Below are positions 45,462 through 56,499 of a DNA stretch of 64,000 nucleotides, piece after piece. The notes under the pieces are model-generated. The model made no database searches. It worked only from the letters and a program-made list of their open reading frames with translations, and was not told the DNA's origin. Every line of letters starts with the position of its first letter. Within the stretch, counting starts at the first letter, position 1. The translations under genes were made by a program, and so were the position numbers. The DNA is from Prostheceraeus crozeri (taxonomy: Eukaryota; Platyhelminthes; Polycladida; Euryleptidae): contig CAJQUW010007532.1 in NCBI GenBank assembly GCA_907163375.1, positions 57,501 through 121,500 on the forward strand, in the 5' to 3' direction.

Positions 45462-47793
45462 AATGAAGACGTGTAAGATGCACTATTACAACTAGAATCG
45501 TCTTTTGGCACACCCCATGTACAAAATCCAGGTTAACTGTATTAAGAATATTGATTGGATTAACTTTTCCAATAAATGAAATTCTACTGTCTGACAAGTT
45601 AATTAGCTGATTGGTAACTGCTGTCTGACAAGTTATTGCACAGGTCGGTGATCATCGACACTGTACACTGATGATAAGACCAATTTATCAATCCTGTTTT
45701 GTTTCCTCCATCCTCTTCAGTTCATTGACTCTCACAGATCCATGTGGCCGGTTTCCCGCATTCCTGTCTTCAATCTATCTCGAGATCCCACGCACTTGTC
45801 AACGGATTGCTTCCATATCAACTTAGTACTTGTCCTCATTTCTTCTCACCACTCATTCATCGACTCTCTCAAACTCAGGCGATCTGTAACTGTTCCATGA
45901 AGTTTCTCGACATTGTTTACAAATATTCTCTTTCGTAAATATTTGCATAACTCCCCAAATGTGTCGTAACGTGTCACGTGACAAATACGAAACATTTTTC
46001 ATGCTAGGGACCTGCGAATTGACAAAATAACTTATTCAAATACCGCATTTTCTCGGAAATAACCCGCATATCTAGTGTGAATTCTATGATTAAGAGTACC
46101 AGCTACACTCTCGATTTTTCCGTGATTAGATACAAACATAATTGCACACTGACGATGAGGCGGAAAAAGAAACGGAGGAAATAGACAGAAAGATGATTAC
46201 AGCAATGACGACAAACTCTATGCGCAAGTTTTGCAAGAAGTAGAACTTCAAGCTTAAGTTCTGACGATTTTGCATTGACCACTTTGTATTTATTGATCAT
46301 TCTGCAGCAATTCCTCAAGTATCGGTTGAGCAATTATCGATTCAATCACTCATTACTTTGATAACTAACTCTACCAAGGGGCGTACACAGGATTTCTTTT
46401 CAAGGGGGGTGTGGAATTTCGACCATATATTCATCTTAAATGCATATTTCATATATTATTATACTGTTATTATACATAAAATGATATACATCAATGCAAT
46501 ATTAACTATACATATACTGCATGCATTATTTATCTTATATCACATATGCAGACCAATTCTCAATTGATCTATCTCTCGTTATTGACAAGTTTGCAGAAAG
46601 TAGTAGGCGCTTGGGCTTCGTGTTATCATCTCATTCGTGACTTTCGACCAATACTTCAATTTTTAGTTAGTAAAGCGTTATGAATTATAACAAAAACATT
46701 TTCACTTTGATGCAGGCTGTATTCATTTACTAATTGAGCATTGATAATTAATAGCCATTAAGTGGGACGAGATAGTAACAAGTATTAATACAGAAGCAAG
46801 CAAGAATAACTTTACATGCGGGTTCTATTTGTGGACGGAATGCATGATCATTATTTCAATTAATTTGCAGGTTTCAATTGCATTATCACACATTGTAGAG
46901 TTGGAGAAATATAATAGAGAAAGAAGTCATGAAAAACCAAACATTGAAAATGTAAATTTCAATGAATCCAAACTTCAAAATTTTACTTTACATTCATTGC
47001 TGTAACGACCTGCTCACTTAAAAGGAGCTGGTTTACAGTGAATGCACACAAAAGATGATATCAAAATTCAGAAATATACCAAACAAGCTTTGACAGTCAC
47101 TGCCCCCTTCCCTATAAAAACCTCAGTCTTCAGATCATTTATGTACATAGTTCTCGAATAAATGTTTCCCTTAAATGCACGTGTTAGAGAAAATGCTACC
47201 AAGAAATAGTATAGTGTGTATAAGCATAAACAGCTTTGCTCTCTCAACGATATCTTCCTTCTGACATCTCTATTATAGCCTCGGACAAGGATAACATCAA
47301 CCTTCGTCTTCAAGAGATTAGCAATAGGATTAGCAGTCAAAACAAAAGATTGTTTTCTAATTTCATAACATAGTTTTGAATTTTGAGATCATATTCTGTA
47401 TGGTCGGTTATAATGGGCATAATCTAAGTCTACTTCGATGAATAAAGGTGTTAAGAAATCGGTCAATGGCCTCGTGATTTCAACATACATTTATGTATTT
47501 TCTATGCAGTCATACCATCCTCTTGTAACCTTAACTTCCCTTTTCATGCTAACTCGGTATAACAATGAAGTAGCTTGGCTTAATTGAATTTTTTATCAAA
47601 TACGCAGCTTCCTTACTTCTTAATATGTACTTCTTCAAACTAAAGAAACATTTTCTCTCTATTGACCACGACTATTGAACACTCAACACATTTTTAAAGA
47701 TATTAGACATTTTGGAATAGCTCAAGCTTTTATTGATCAAATATACACAAACACGTTATAAACAAAATAAAGATGTACATACATCCTCTGATA
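45462..47793. other. No gene recognised
   Basis: No coding signal is convincing. A GGGGCGTACACAGG...AAGGGGGGTG phrase at 46379-46410 looks like a DNA-transposon end, but I cannot find its partner. Confidence 0.4.
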
Positions 47794-48305
47794 GAAAGAT
47801 GTCCTCAGAGTTAAACAATTCAAGCAGATAATTCCATAGCAGCCGTATACGCTGCGCTTCGCTCTACAAGGGCTTGTCAGTGCGGCTCGGAATGGCCCAA
47901 GCTAGCTTAAAATACCTAGACTTGCTGAACAAGCTGGAGGACTGCACCATATAGTGGACTGACCACACAGCGTTATTCATCCTGGCTTTGCTGCGCGCCT
48001 GATAATCACAAAGATCGCAGAGTTCCAGTTAGTCTGGGAATAGAGTAGAAAGATATTCTCAGACTTGAACAGTTTTGAACATAATTCCTTAGCAGCTAGC
48101 TTTGCAATTCTTCAGGTTGTTCAGCTATTTAATATATTTCAAGCTCGGCAGTTTGGGCCATTCCGAGCCACACAGACGAGCCTTTGAAGGGGGAGAGAAC
48201 GGCTAACAAAGAATTATGTACTTAAGCTGCTCAAGTCTGAGGATGTTCTTTTCTATGCCCAGGCGAGCTGTAACCTTGCAGTCTTTATGATTATCAGCAT
48301 GCTCT
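47794..48305. mobile_element. Complex fold-back repeat with multiple arms
   Basis: A unit that includes GAAAGATNTCCTCAGA, a TTCAAGC...ATAATTCC stretch and GGCTCGGAATGGCCCAA occurs forward at 47794-47910. It occurs partly again forward at 48047-48100 and inverted at 48140-48254. An outer inverted pair around GATAATCANAAAGA lies at 48000-48030 and 48270-48295. The whole reads as tandem plus inverted copies of one roughly 250-bp unit. Confidence 0.72.
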
Positions 48306-49239
48306 GACGAGTCTTTGTTTGACAACCGGGCAACATCATCAGGAGGAAAAGATTTCTTTAATTGAGATATTACTGACTGTTGTTTTGGCAGCTACTTTGA
48401 ATACGGGTTTAAAATGTATTATGTCAACATATTCATAATATATAATAAATTCCGATATCGAAGAAAGAGAAGATCAACAATAAGCTGGACAAACGCAGTG
48501 AATAGCAAGATGAAGGTCAGGTAGGTCTATAACCGAAGAAGTGGCATTCAAGAGAAGCATTGTGGAAACAACGAAGTGAGAGGCCATTCCATGCTACCCG
48601 ATCACCCGGGAGGTAGAGAATGGACCGCGTCCGACATGTTGATGACGTCTTGAGAGAACGGTGAATACCACGTATTCAATTTACTTTTAAAAATGAAATG
48701 ACGAAAGCAAGAAAATACAGAAAACACACACTAGTTATAAGTACCTGTTAGTAAATCTTATGAAATTCACCATTTCATTTATCTTCTTCCTCAGCATTGA
48801 AATTTTAAAGATGTGCTATTTATAACGGCCGACATGCATTAGTCACATCTTTAAGAAGGACGGCGACCACAAATTCAGAATGCAGAGACATATGCTTTCG
48901 GTTGCATTTAAGGATTGCAAACGAATCTCGGGATTTCGATACAAACAGTCTCCTAGTAAAATAAATTAAAAAAATTGCAGTCTAATACTCTTTTGCGGCA
49001 GATTTTGCTTCTTCATGTAAGCTGATGAATTAGTGTTGATAATCTGAGGATTATGGCATTGAAAGCCGTGTACTTACAATTCACAATGCATTCACTACTC
49101 TGTGTCCTTTCTTGCCATCGGTGAATATTAAATGTATTCCCATTCATTGCAATAACACAATAAACATAATAGCAATTTCATGAAATTGGTATCAATACTT
49201 AACGGAGTATATGAAGTGGTATAAGTTTTCCTACCACAA
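48306..49239. other. No gene recognised
   Basis: At 48318-48342 the minus strand has CTGATGA followed by a GTTGCCCGGTTGTC stem-like phrase and AAAC, a possible decayed ribozyme-like core. Nothing else is recognisable. Confidence 0.4.
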
Positions 49240-49905
49240 TGTACAAATACCACCAATATTCCGACAGACGACTCTGTAAGAATTGATGCCAGTCCTAGCA
49301 TACAAGAGGTTAGCCACTTTTGCTATCTCGGAGATATGCTGGACAGCCAAGGTGGAGTAGAAAGGGCAGTGAGAGCTCGGGTAGCTAATGCTCGGGTAGG
49401 TCCAAATGGAGAGAGTTAGCCATCCTTCTGAACAACAAGAGTATCCCCCTAAGATCCCAAGCTCATGTGTATGAGTCTTGCATACGATCTGTCCTTGTGT
49501 ATGGCTCAGAGACATGGTCCTTGACACAGAAGTTGTTTGAAGTATTGCGAGCATGTGGTCGGAGAAAGCTGAGATACATCACAGGAGTAAAATGGAGATC
49601 AAGTGAGGAAGTGGCAAGAATGTGTTGTCTGAAGGAGCTGGAAGATCGGGTTAGAAGAGGGCGCCTGAGATGATTCGTCATGTAAAGAGAGCTGAGGGAA
49701 ACTGCTTGGGCAGAGTGGAAGGCATTGAAGTCCCAGGGCGTCGAGCCGTCGGAAGACCAAGAAGAACATGGCATCAATGTGTCTCAGAAGATCTGAAGAA
49801 AATAGGAATGCCGAAGAACTCGCTGCCAACCGAGATGAATGGAGGAGAGCCATCAACCGTACAGCCCCAGGAGATGGGATTCAACGGACGTTAAACGTGG
49901 AGTAA
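49240..49905 (+). mobile_element. LINE 3' end (family with TLNVE C-terminus)
   Basis: The 3' coding end of a non-LTR retrotransposon: SIQEVSHFCYLGDMLDSQGG, CIRSVLVYGSETWSL, LRYITGVKWRSSEEV, then MIRHVKRAEGNCLGRVE, GRPRRTWHQCVSEDL and, after a frame change near 49810, EWRRAINRTAPGDGIQRTL with a stop. The YLGD...YGSETW...GRPR.TW order is characteristic of a LINE group common in marine invertebrates and distinct from the CR1-like copy at 51.1 kb. It is 5'-truncated with at least two frame changes. Confidence 0.85.
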
Positions 49906-51104
49906 GAGTAAGTAATGTACATGTGCATGCATGCTCCAAGTTCGTCCATCATCTACGGCATGAAAATACAAAAGCTTGAAAAATTACAAATTAATGAATG
50001 AAGCAAGTTGAACTGGTGGAGATGCAAGACGATCGATTGAGTATTGAGATGAATTATTGAGCACCACTAAATTACTACTAAATTAATCCCCAAGGAATCC
50101 CTAGATTTCGGGATTTACGAAAATCTGTGACATCTCGAGATTGCATCGAAGAAGTTTTTCCCTCGTTGTGTGATCATGATTCCGTTGTATTGACTGTTTA
50201 ATTTTGCAGTCGCTCAACTAGAGAAAATTCGCTGCGCATGTTTGTGCAGAATATAAATTTCCATTAAATTACATGTAGAAGTCAACGCCATGTCGCCACC
50301 GGGAATACTTTTGTCGTCGAAATTTCAAGCATTCAAGTTACCACATGAAAGGCATGAATACATGCACGGTATGTACACATGAATACGTGTTAAATAGAAG
50401 GGAAATCTTGTCGACAAGTCGTTTAATTACGCTAGTGAAACAAATTGTCTCGAGATTCAAGCTTCACGACTCAAACTATTCGAATCAAACGAAAAAACTT
50501 TAGTTAAAGCACAAATTATAGAGGACAGAAATGAGAATTCTATGGGATATCCACAGGAAACTGCACTAAACTCGAGCTCGCACTGTAGCCCTTAATTATG
50601 TGATCTTCGAGATGAATGCTACTCTAGCAGAACAGTTGAACATCAAAAGAACTACTGCCAGGGACAGCACAAGTCAAACACAGCATAGTAATGGATGAGT
50701 TGCACTACATCGAGGAGTGTTGCGTCAGCAGCTCCTGATCTTTTACTTAGGACTTCCTGAGATTCCTAGCTACGCATAAATAATAAATATGTACATTAAG
50801 GAAGAAACTGCATGCTCGCAAATTTCAATATTATACACAGTATATCAATATATCCTACTTCATAAATCATCTGATGCTCTCAATTGATTTCAATGACTGA
50901 TTACATCACTAGAAATATTTGATTGATTTTGTCACATTTGACGTCTGCATTTTACTTAATTTGGCTAGAAAACTAAGCTAAGATTTCATTTGAAAAATGT
51001 AAACTCGATATTTGATTGGCAAAGTCTACCTAATTGGCGGGAATCCTAACCTGTCAATAATTTCAAATTTTATTATTCTGTATTTTACAATAATTTGAAA
51101 TAAC
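49906..51104. other. No gene recognised
   Basis: AT-rich spacer between two LINEs with nothing I can identify. Confidence 0.45.
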
Positions 51105-51456
51105 TGAGAGTGCTGGTTTAAACTCTGTGTCACCGTTGTGCGTGCTGGTCGTCGTAAATACTCTCTCCGATATCCTGTGTGTTTATGTTCTCTTCTTCAA
51201 TCCCACGTCGTCGTTCGTCCTGGATTTTTACATCAAAAGATTCCTCTCAGCGTCCTCTATCATTTGGTGTACTCCGTTTGTGTTTACGACAACTGTGGCA
51301 TCCTCTATCGTGCTAAAAAGCTTCTCCGTGAGTTTGTGACAGACTGCGCATGCACAGAACAGTGAACCGATCTCCACGGCAGACCGGTTTTGCGTCACAT
51401 CTGGTCAATCTCTTGGATTCCAGTTGTCAGCCTCAGCTAGCTCTGTTACTTGCGTC

Positions 51457-51535
51457 TGTGGTGCAGTGGCTTGGAACAGGAGAACAAGTAAATACTTTTG
51501 CAGATATCACCGGGTTCGAATCCGCGTTCATTCGG
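51457..51535 (+). promoter_or_regulatory. tRNA-like sequence with A and B boxes in LINE 5' UTR
   Basis: GTGGTGCAGTGGCTTGG resembles an A box, and GGGTTCGAATCC is a perfect B box at tRNA-like distance. It could be an internal RNA polymerase III promoter or a SINE head captured by the LINE. The stems were not folded. Confidence 0.5.
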
Positions 51536-51586
51536 ATTTTGTTCAAAGCTATAGACTTCTTTTGATATTTGAACCTACCTGCAGCT

Positions 51587-52309
51587 ATGAGTCGCGAAAC
51601 CAGATCACGCAATCAGAGTCCTGCTGTATTTTCCTTCTCACTGGAGGACGTGAAAGCTCTGATAACTGAGTCTGAAGAACGTGTTATCTCTAAATTGGAT
51701 AGTGTGGTTTCGTCTTTGTTAGCAATGGAGAAAAGACTGGATAGTTTACAGACAAATCAAATTCAGACAAACATCTTTGTCGATTCTATGAGGCAAGTCA
51801 TCATTCAGCAACAAGAGCAATTGGAGAAACTTGAAGCTGATAGAAGACAGCTGAACTTGGTATTCTCCGGTGTCCCGGAGGATCTGAATACCTCAATGGA
51901 TGGTGTAAGTCTCAGGGACGATATTGATAAAGTCCGATATGTTTGCGACGCAATTCAACCTGGTTTCAACAAAGAAAGTATCTTAGCATGTTCTCGACTG
52001 GGTGCTCGCAAGCATAATCAAAACCGACTGGTCCATGTCAAGTGTGATTCGATTCAAACCAGAAATACTATACTGTACTCGCAAAAAGCAGCTCGTGATT
52101 CTGACAAAGTGCGCAATACCGTTGGTCGTGTCTTTGTGAACAAGGATTCAACTCTATTGATGCGTCGCGAGGAGAAAAGGCTACGTGAAGCTCTCAAAGA
52201 TCTCAAAGCTACGGCTATGCCAAGTGATAAGATTTATATTAAGTCGGGCAAGTTATTTCGAAATGGAGAAGTGATGGACAGATTGGATATTGGTAGGCAA
52301 TTATTCTGA
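51587..52309 (+). CDS. LINE ORF1 protein (coiled coil, RNA-binding type)
   Basis: The 240-residue ORF1 product is the likely nucleic-acid chaperone of the element. I chose the ATG at 51587 (MSRETRSRNQSP), the first in frame. Residues about 25-90 are rich in heptads (EERVISKLDSVVSSLLAMEK) and predict a coiled coil. A central LVFSGVPED and a basic RLGARKHNQNRLVHVK region resemble the RRM-like part of ORF1 proteins in L1 and CR1 elements. It stops with TGA at 52307-52309, in the same frame as ORF2. Confidence 0.85.
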   Translation: MSRETRSRNQSPAVFSFSLEDVKALITESEERVISKLDSVVSSLLAMEKRLDSLQTNQIQTNIFVDSMRQVIIQQQEQLEKLEADRRQLNLVFSGVPEDLNTSMDGVSLRDDIDKVRYVCDAIQPGFNKESILACSRLGARKHNQNRLVHVKCDSIQTRNTILYSQKAARDSDKVRNTVGRVFVNKDSTLLMRREEKRLREALKDLKATAMPSDKIYIKSGKLFRNGEVMDRLDIGRQLF

Positions 52310-55300
52310 CTCCTTGGATATAGTGATGAATTTGAAGATACATGTAACTCAATTGAACACCTACTACGTGCCTATTTGCCATTTGCGGCCTATCATTATC
52401 CTTCAACGTTCAACGTCATTTCGCGCATTTTTCACGAGTTCAATGTGACATTTCCAGTTGACAACAAAGTTTCGCCTCAGCGTTGTAAGCCTACTGTCGA
52501 TCTCAGTGACGTTTCATCTGATTCCTCACCAAGCCTTTATCTTATTAATGCTCGCTCACTTGTCAATAAAATTGATTTACTTCGTGCATATGTTGCTGAG
52601 TTCAAACCCATTATAATTTGCATCACCGAATCTTGGGCTACTGTTGACATCAACGACTCTTTTTTGAAAGTAGATGGCTATTCATTATTCCGGTCCGATC
52701 GTATAAACTGTTCAGGTGGTGGCGTCATTGTTTATGTATCACAGAGATTGCCTTCTTCTTTAGTGAATGTTTTTTCTGACGAAAAAAACAGTGCTGTTAC
52801 ATGTAGAATTTTCTCTGATGATAAATCATTGACTTTAACTTGTGTGTACATGCCACCGAATTTTGATTTGAGAGATACCTTATTTCTGAAATATTTGTAT
52901 GATGTAGTTAGTCCTTTAGATGATCTTCAGATTATATGCGGAGATTTTAACTGCCCAGATATCGACTGGCAAAAATGTACCTCTTCAAGTGCTCATCTAC
53001 CTCTAGTGGACTGGTGCCTGGACAATTTTTTGAATCAGGTTGTCGACAAGCCTACCCGTCCTAGTTCAAACAACATTTTAGACCTTGTTTTTTGTACGCT
53101 TTCGACTACCGTAGAAAAAGTGTATGTATTAGAATGTTTTGGTACATCTGATCACGCAATTGTCTCAGTCACAATTGATATTACAGCTAACAAAGATGGT
53201 AACATTGTTAGTGATGTTCTTGACTTTTCCCGAGCCAATTGGACCAGATTTCAAAGAACTTTGTGCAATTCGCATTGGCCGACACCGTCAAATTACAGCG
53301 ATGTAAACGATATTTGGAGCTCGTTTAAAAGCAACATCATGAATGCTGTCAGAGTGTCAGTCCCGATTAAAAGAAAAATCGGCGCTTTTGCGACTGGATG
53401 TACATCTCGCAAAACTCGTACCTTGTTACGCAGAAATCGTAGACTTTTTCACCATTACCTGGACGCCCCAACTGAATTGAATAAGATGAAGTTGGTTTAT
53501 TTGCAATCTCTGGTTTGGCATGAAACTCGTCAAGCAGTGATGGCGTATGAACGTTTTATTTGTTCCGAAGCTAAACTAAACGGGAATTCCAAGCCTTTCT
53601 GGAGCTACATGAAAAACAAGTTCAAATCAAAGAGTAATTTTTTCAGTTGTATTTCTGATAGCAATGGTCATACACATAACTCTGCTGACAAAATAGCAAA
53701 CGCTTTTAACGAGTATTTTGCTTCGCATTTCAATCAAGACTACAAGTATGATGAGGCAATCGCACACGAGTCTGGCAGTCACCTCCCGCATGATGTCAAC
53801 TTTCTTGACTCAGTGTATTTTACTGTGAATGATGTCTTAGACGTCATCAACAAGCTGTCCGCATCCCACTCGGTTGATGGAGAAGGGATATCCTATGTCA
53901 TCATTAAAAATGGCGGTTCTTTTTTGGCCTCGAAGTTGACTTCATTTTTCAATTTTTCCATGGCAAGATCAGTAGTACCAAGTTGCTGGAAAGATGTCAT
54001 AATCGCACCTATTCACAAGTCCGGCTCAAAGGAGATGATAGAAAATTATCGGCCAATTGCTCTTACGAGTTGCACCTGCCGTGTTATGGAACGAGTTATT
54101 CATAGGCGGTTAATGAGTCATGTCTTTACTCAGACTTCAATGCTAACTCAACATGGATTTCTCCCCGGCAGATCCACTGAAACCGCAAATTTGTGTTTTT
54201 ACGACGAATTGACGCAGAAAATTGATGTTGGCTATGCGGCTGATGCGGTATTTGTGGATTATCGAAAGGCATTTGATACCGTGCCCCACTCCTTACTTAT
54301 CCGGAAGCTCAATAATTATGGTATTTGCGGTCTTCTTCTTAAATGGTTCAAGGATTATTTCGCAGATCGGTATCAAGCGGTTCGCGTTAATGGTGTGTTA
54401 TCTGTCACTGCATCAATCCAAAGTGGTGTTATTCAGGGTTCTGTGTTAGGCCCTATCCTATTTAACATTTTCATCGATGACCTCGACCGCCATGTTACTT
54501 ACAGTAAATTGATTAAGTATGCAGATGACGTGAAGCTGCTTCATACTTACGATGGCAAATCAAGCATTATCCAACCGAGTTTGTTGCAAGAAGTCTTCCA
54601 TTCATCAATGGTCTATTGCCAATGGTATCTCGATGAATGTATCCAAGTGCAAATCCATGCATTTCGGAATTCATAATGTGTCTCATCAATATTCCTTGGG
54701 TTCAAATCCAGTTGAAAAAACTAATCATTTCAAAGACTTGGGCATTGTAATCACTCCTTCTCTGTCATTCGAAGATCACATCCTTCATACTGTTAAGAAA
54801 GCAAATCGCCTCCTCGGTATGCTGAAGAGATCATTTCAATCTCGAGATCCTGCGTGCCTGCTCCTCCTCTATAAGTCATACATACGGTCTATCCTAGAAT
54901 TTGGAAATTTGATCTGGTGCCCACAGAAGAGATACCTCGTAGATAGTATAGAAAAAGTTCAACGTCGCTTTTGTAATTTCTTTTGGAATCTACATGGCCT
55001 TAACTATCGCTCAAAGTTGTTAAACTTGAATATTTTAAGTCTCGAAGCCCGACGATTAAGATACAAATTGATTTTTTTATTCAAGATCGTCAATGGTTTG
55101 GTCGATATAAGCAAGGACGACATGTTTCATTATTCTGGCCGCCTCAACGAAGTCTCTTCCCACGAGAAGATGTTAATTCCCAAGTCTATGCATGGATATC
55201 GCTCATGTTTTTTCACAGTGGATACAGTTCGCCATTGGAACAGCCTAACCTTGCCAGAAAGGAGCGTCGACACGGTATCAAAGTTTAAATCTTCAATATC

Positions 55301-55331
55301 AAGTTATTTTAAGCGTTCAGACATCTGGTGA
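52310..55331 (+). pseudogene. LINE ORF2: AP endonuclease and reverse transcriptase, one frameshift
   Basis: ORF2 cuts the target and reverse-transcribes the element RNA. The frame is open from directly after the ORF1 stop. Endonuclease motifs are [36 protein letters not shown] and SDHAIVS. Reverse transcriptase motifs are [36 protein letters not shown] and KYADDVK. A single frameshift lies near 54595-54610, after which [13 protein letters not shown] and the C-terminal domain (YKSYIRSILEFGNLIW, VRHWNSLTLPE) run to the stop at 55331. No ATG precedes the endonuclease; the first in-frame methionine is inside it (YMPPNF). Confidence 0.93.
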
Positions 55332-55487
55332 CACATGTATTTGCTACTTTCTACTTGGTAAATCATTATTTTCTACATATGTGTTTAGACCCTTAATGGG
55401 TGTCATATTTGTCTTTTCCGTATTACTTCTCGCTTGTATTATTATTTGGACAAATAAATCATTCATCATTCATTCAAAACCACTCAA

Positions 55488-56499
55488 TTCTGCCTCAAAA
55501 CCAATGAATAGAGCAACTGATTACGCTGTTACAAACTGTAGGACAATGAAAAAATGCGTGGCAGTGATTCACTCACTATAGAATCAGTTCAATGGGTACT
55601 GTGAAAAGACTTGATAATCCTTTAAGTATCTGACCTTCTAGCAAATCGGCATGATGGGCCAGACGCCACCAACAATGCCATATCAACAATCCATTAGACA
55701 AACTGTTGTCAAGAATTAAGATGAGTGAACTTGCCAATCAAGGCAGTTCCGCTGTCAACTTTCATAGCCGAATGAAGGTTAATTCATGCACATCTTCGAG
55801 GTGTGTAAAGAATGATGAAGTAAAACAATCAGATAATACTTATGACTATTATCAGTCTCTTGTTTTATGGCATCCCGTTCACCTGGCACCAGTCAATCAT
55901 TTGATAAATCTATTGTATACTTGCCTTGTAAGTTGATACTTTATTGATACTAAGGTATTTCATGCCCGACCGCATTCTCCAGTATAAGATCACATGAGTC
56001 CTTGAAAATCCAGTGTGGTACATCTTGTAGAAGGTACTTGCATGCATTATTTTAAGCCTGATTAGTATATTCAAAAAGACTTAGTACATTGCTTGGTCAT
56101 ACCCTGGTAGCTTTGTCCTGTTTTAGTTAGTTATAACCTTCAAGTTCTAGCAAGCAATCATTCTCTTTTGTCTCTTAAACTATTGTTCCTATCATGTGTC
56201 AGCTATCTATGTCATGTCAAATATCAGCTAAGTGAAGACTGTTCTGCACAGCTAACCATCTCTTGTCTCTACACATTAAGATGCAGTCCTTGTAATGCCT
56301 ATGAATAGAAAGGACAAAAGACCTCGGGTTCATCATTTTGCGTTGTTTTTTATAAATGTGTGAAAGGGTCCACTTTTTTCGTAGAAGGATTGTGGTAAGT
56401 TTTGAAGTCGTGTCTGGTAGGTGCCTGTGAGTATTCTTGTGGTTATACTCGTACCTAAGGTAGACCTATCAAGCGAAGCTTTGGAAGGAGTGGCTGAAG
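55488..56499. other. No gene recognised
   Basis: Spacer between two LINEs with short chance frames only. Confidence 0.45.

Larger units (their letters stand above)
51105..55487 (+). mobile_element. CR1-like LINE, nearly full length
   Basis: This is a 4.4-kb non-LTR retrotransposon with a 5' UTR, ORF1, ORF2 (endonuclease and reverse transcriptase) and a short 3' UTR ending AATAAATCATTCATCATTC. It copies itself by target-primed reverse transcription. The only coding defect I see is one frameshift just after the YADD motif. The 5' boundary is estimated from where GC content rises and the spacer ends. Its near-intact state suggests recent activity in this lineage. It is upstream of, and unrelated to, the kinase gene. 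Confidence 0.92.
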
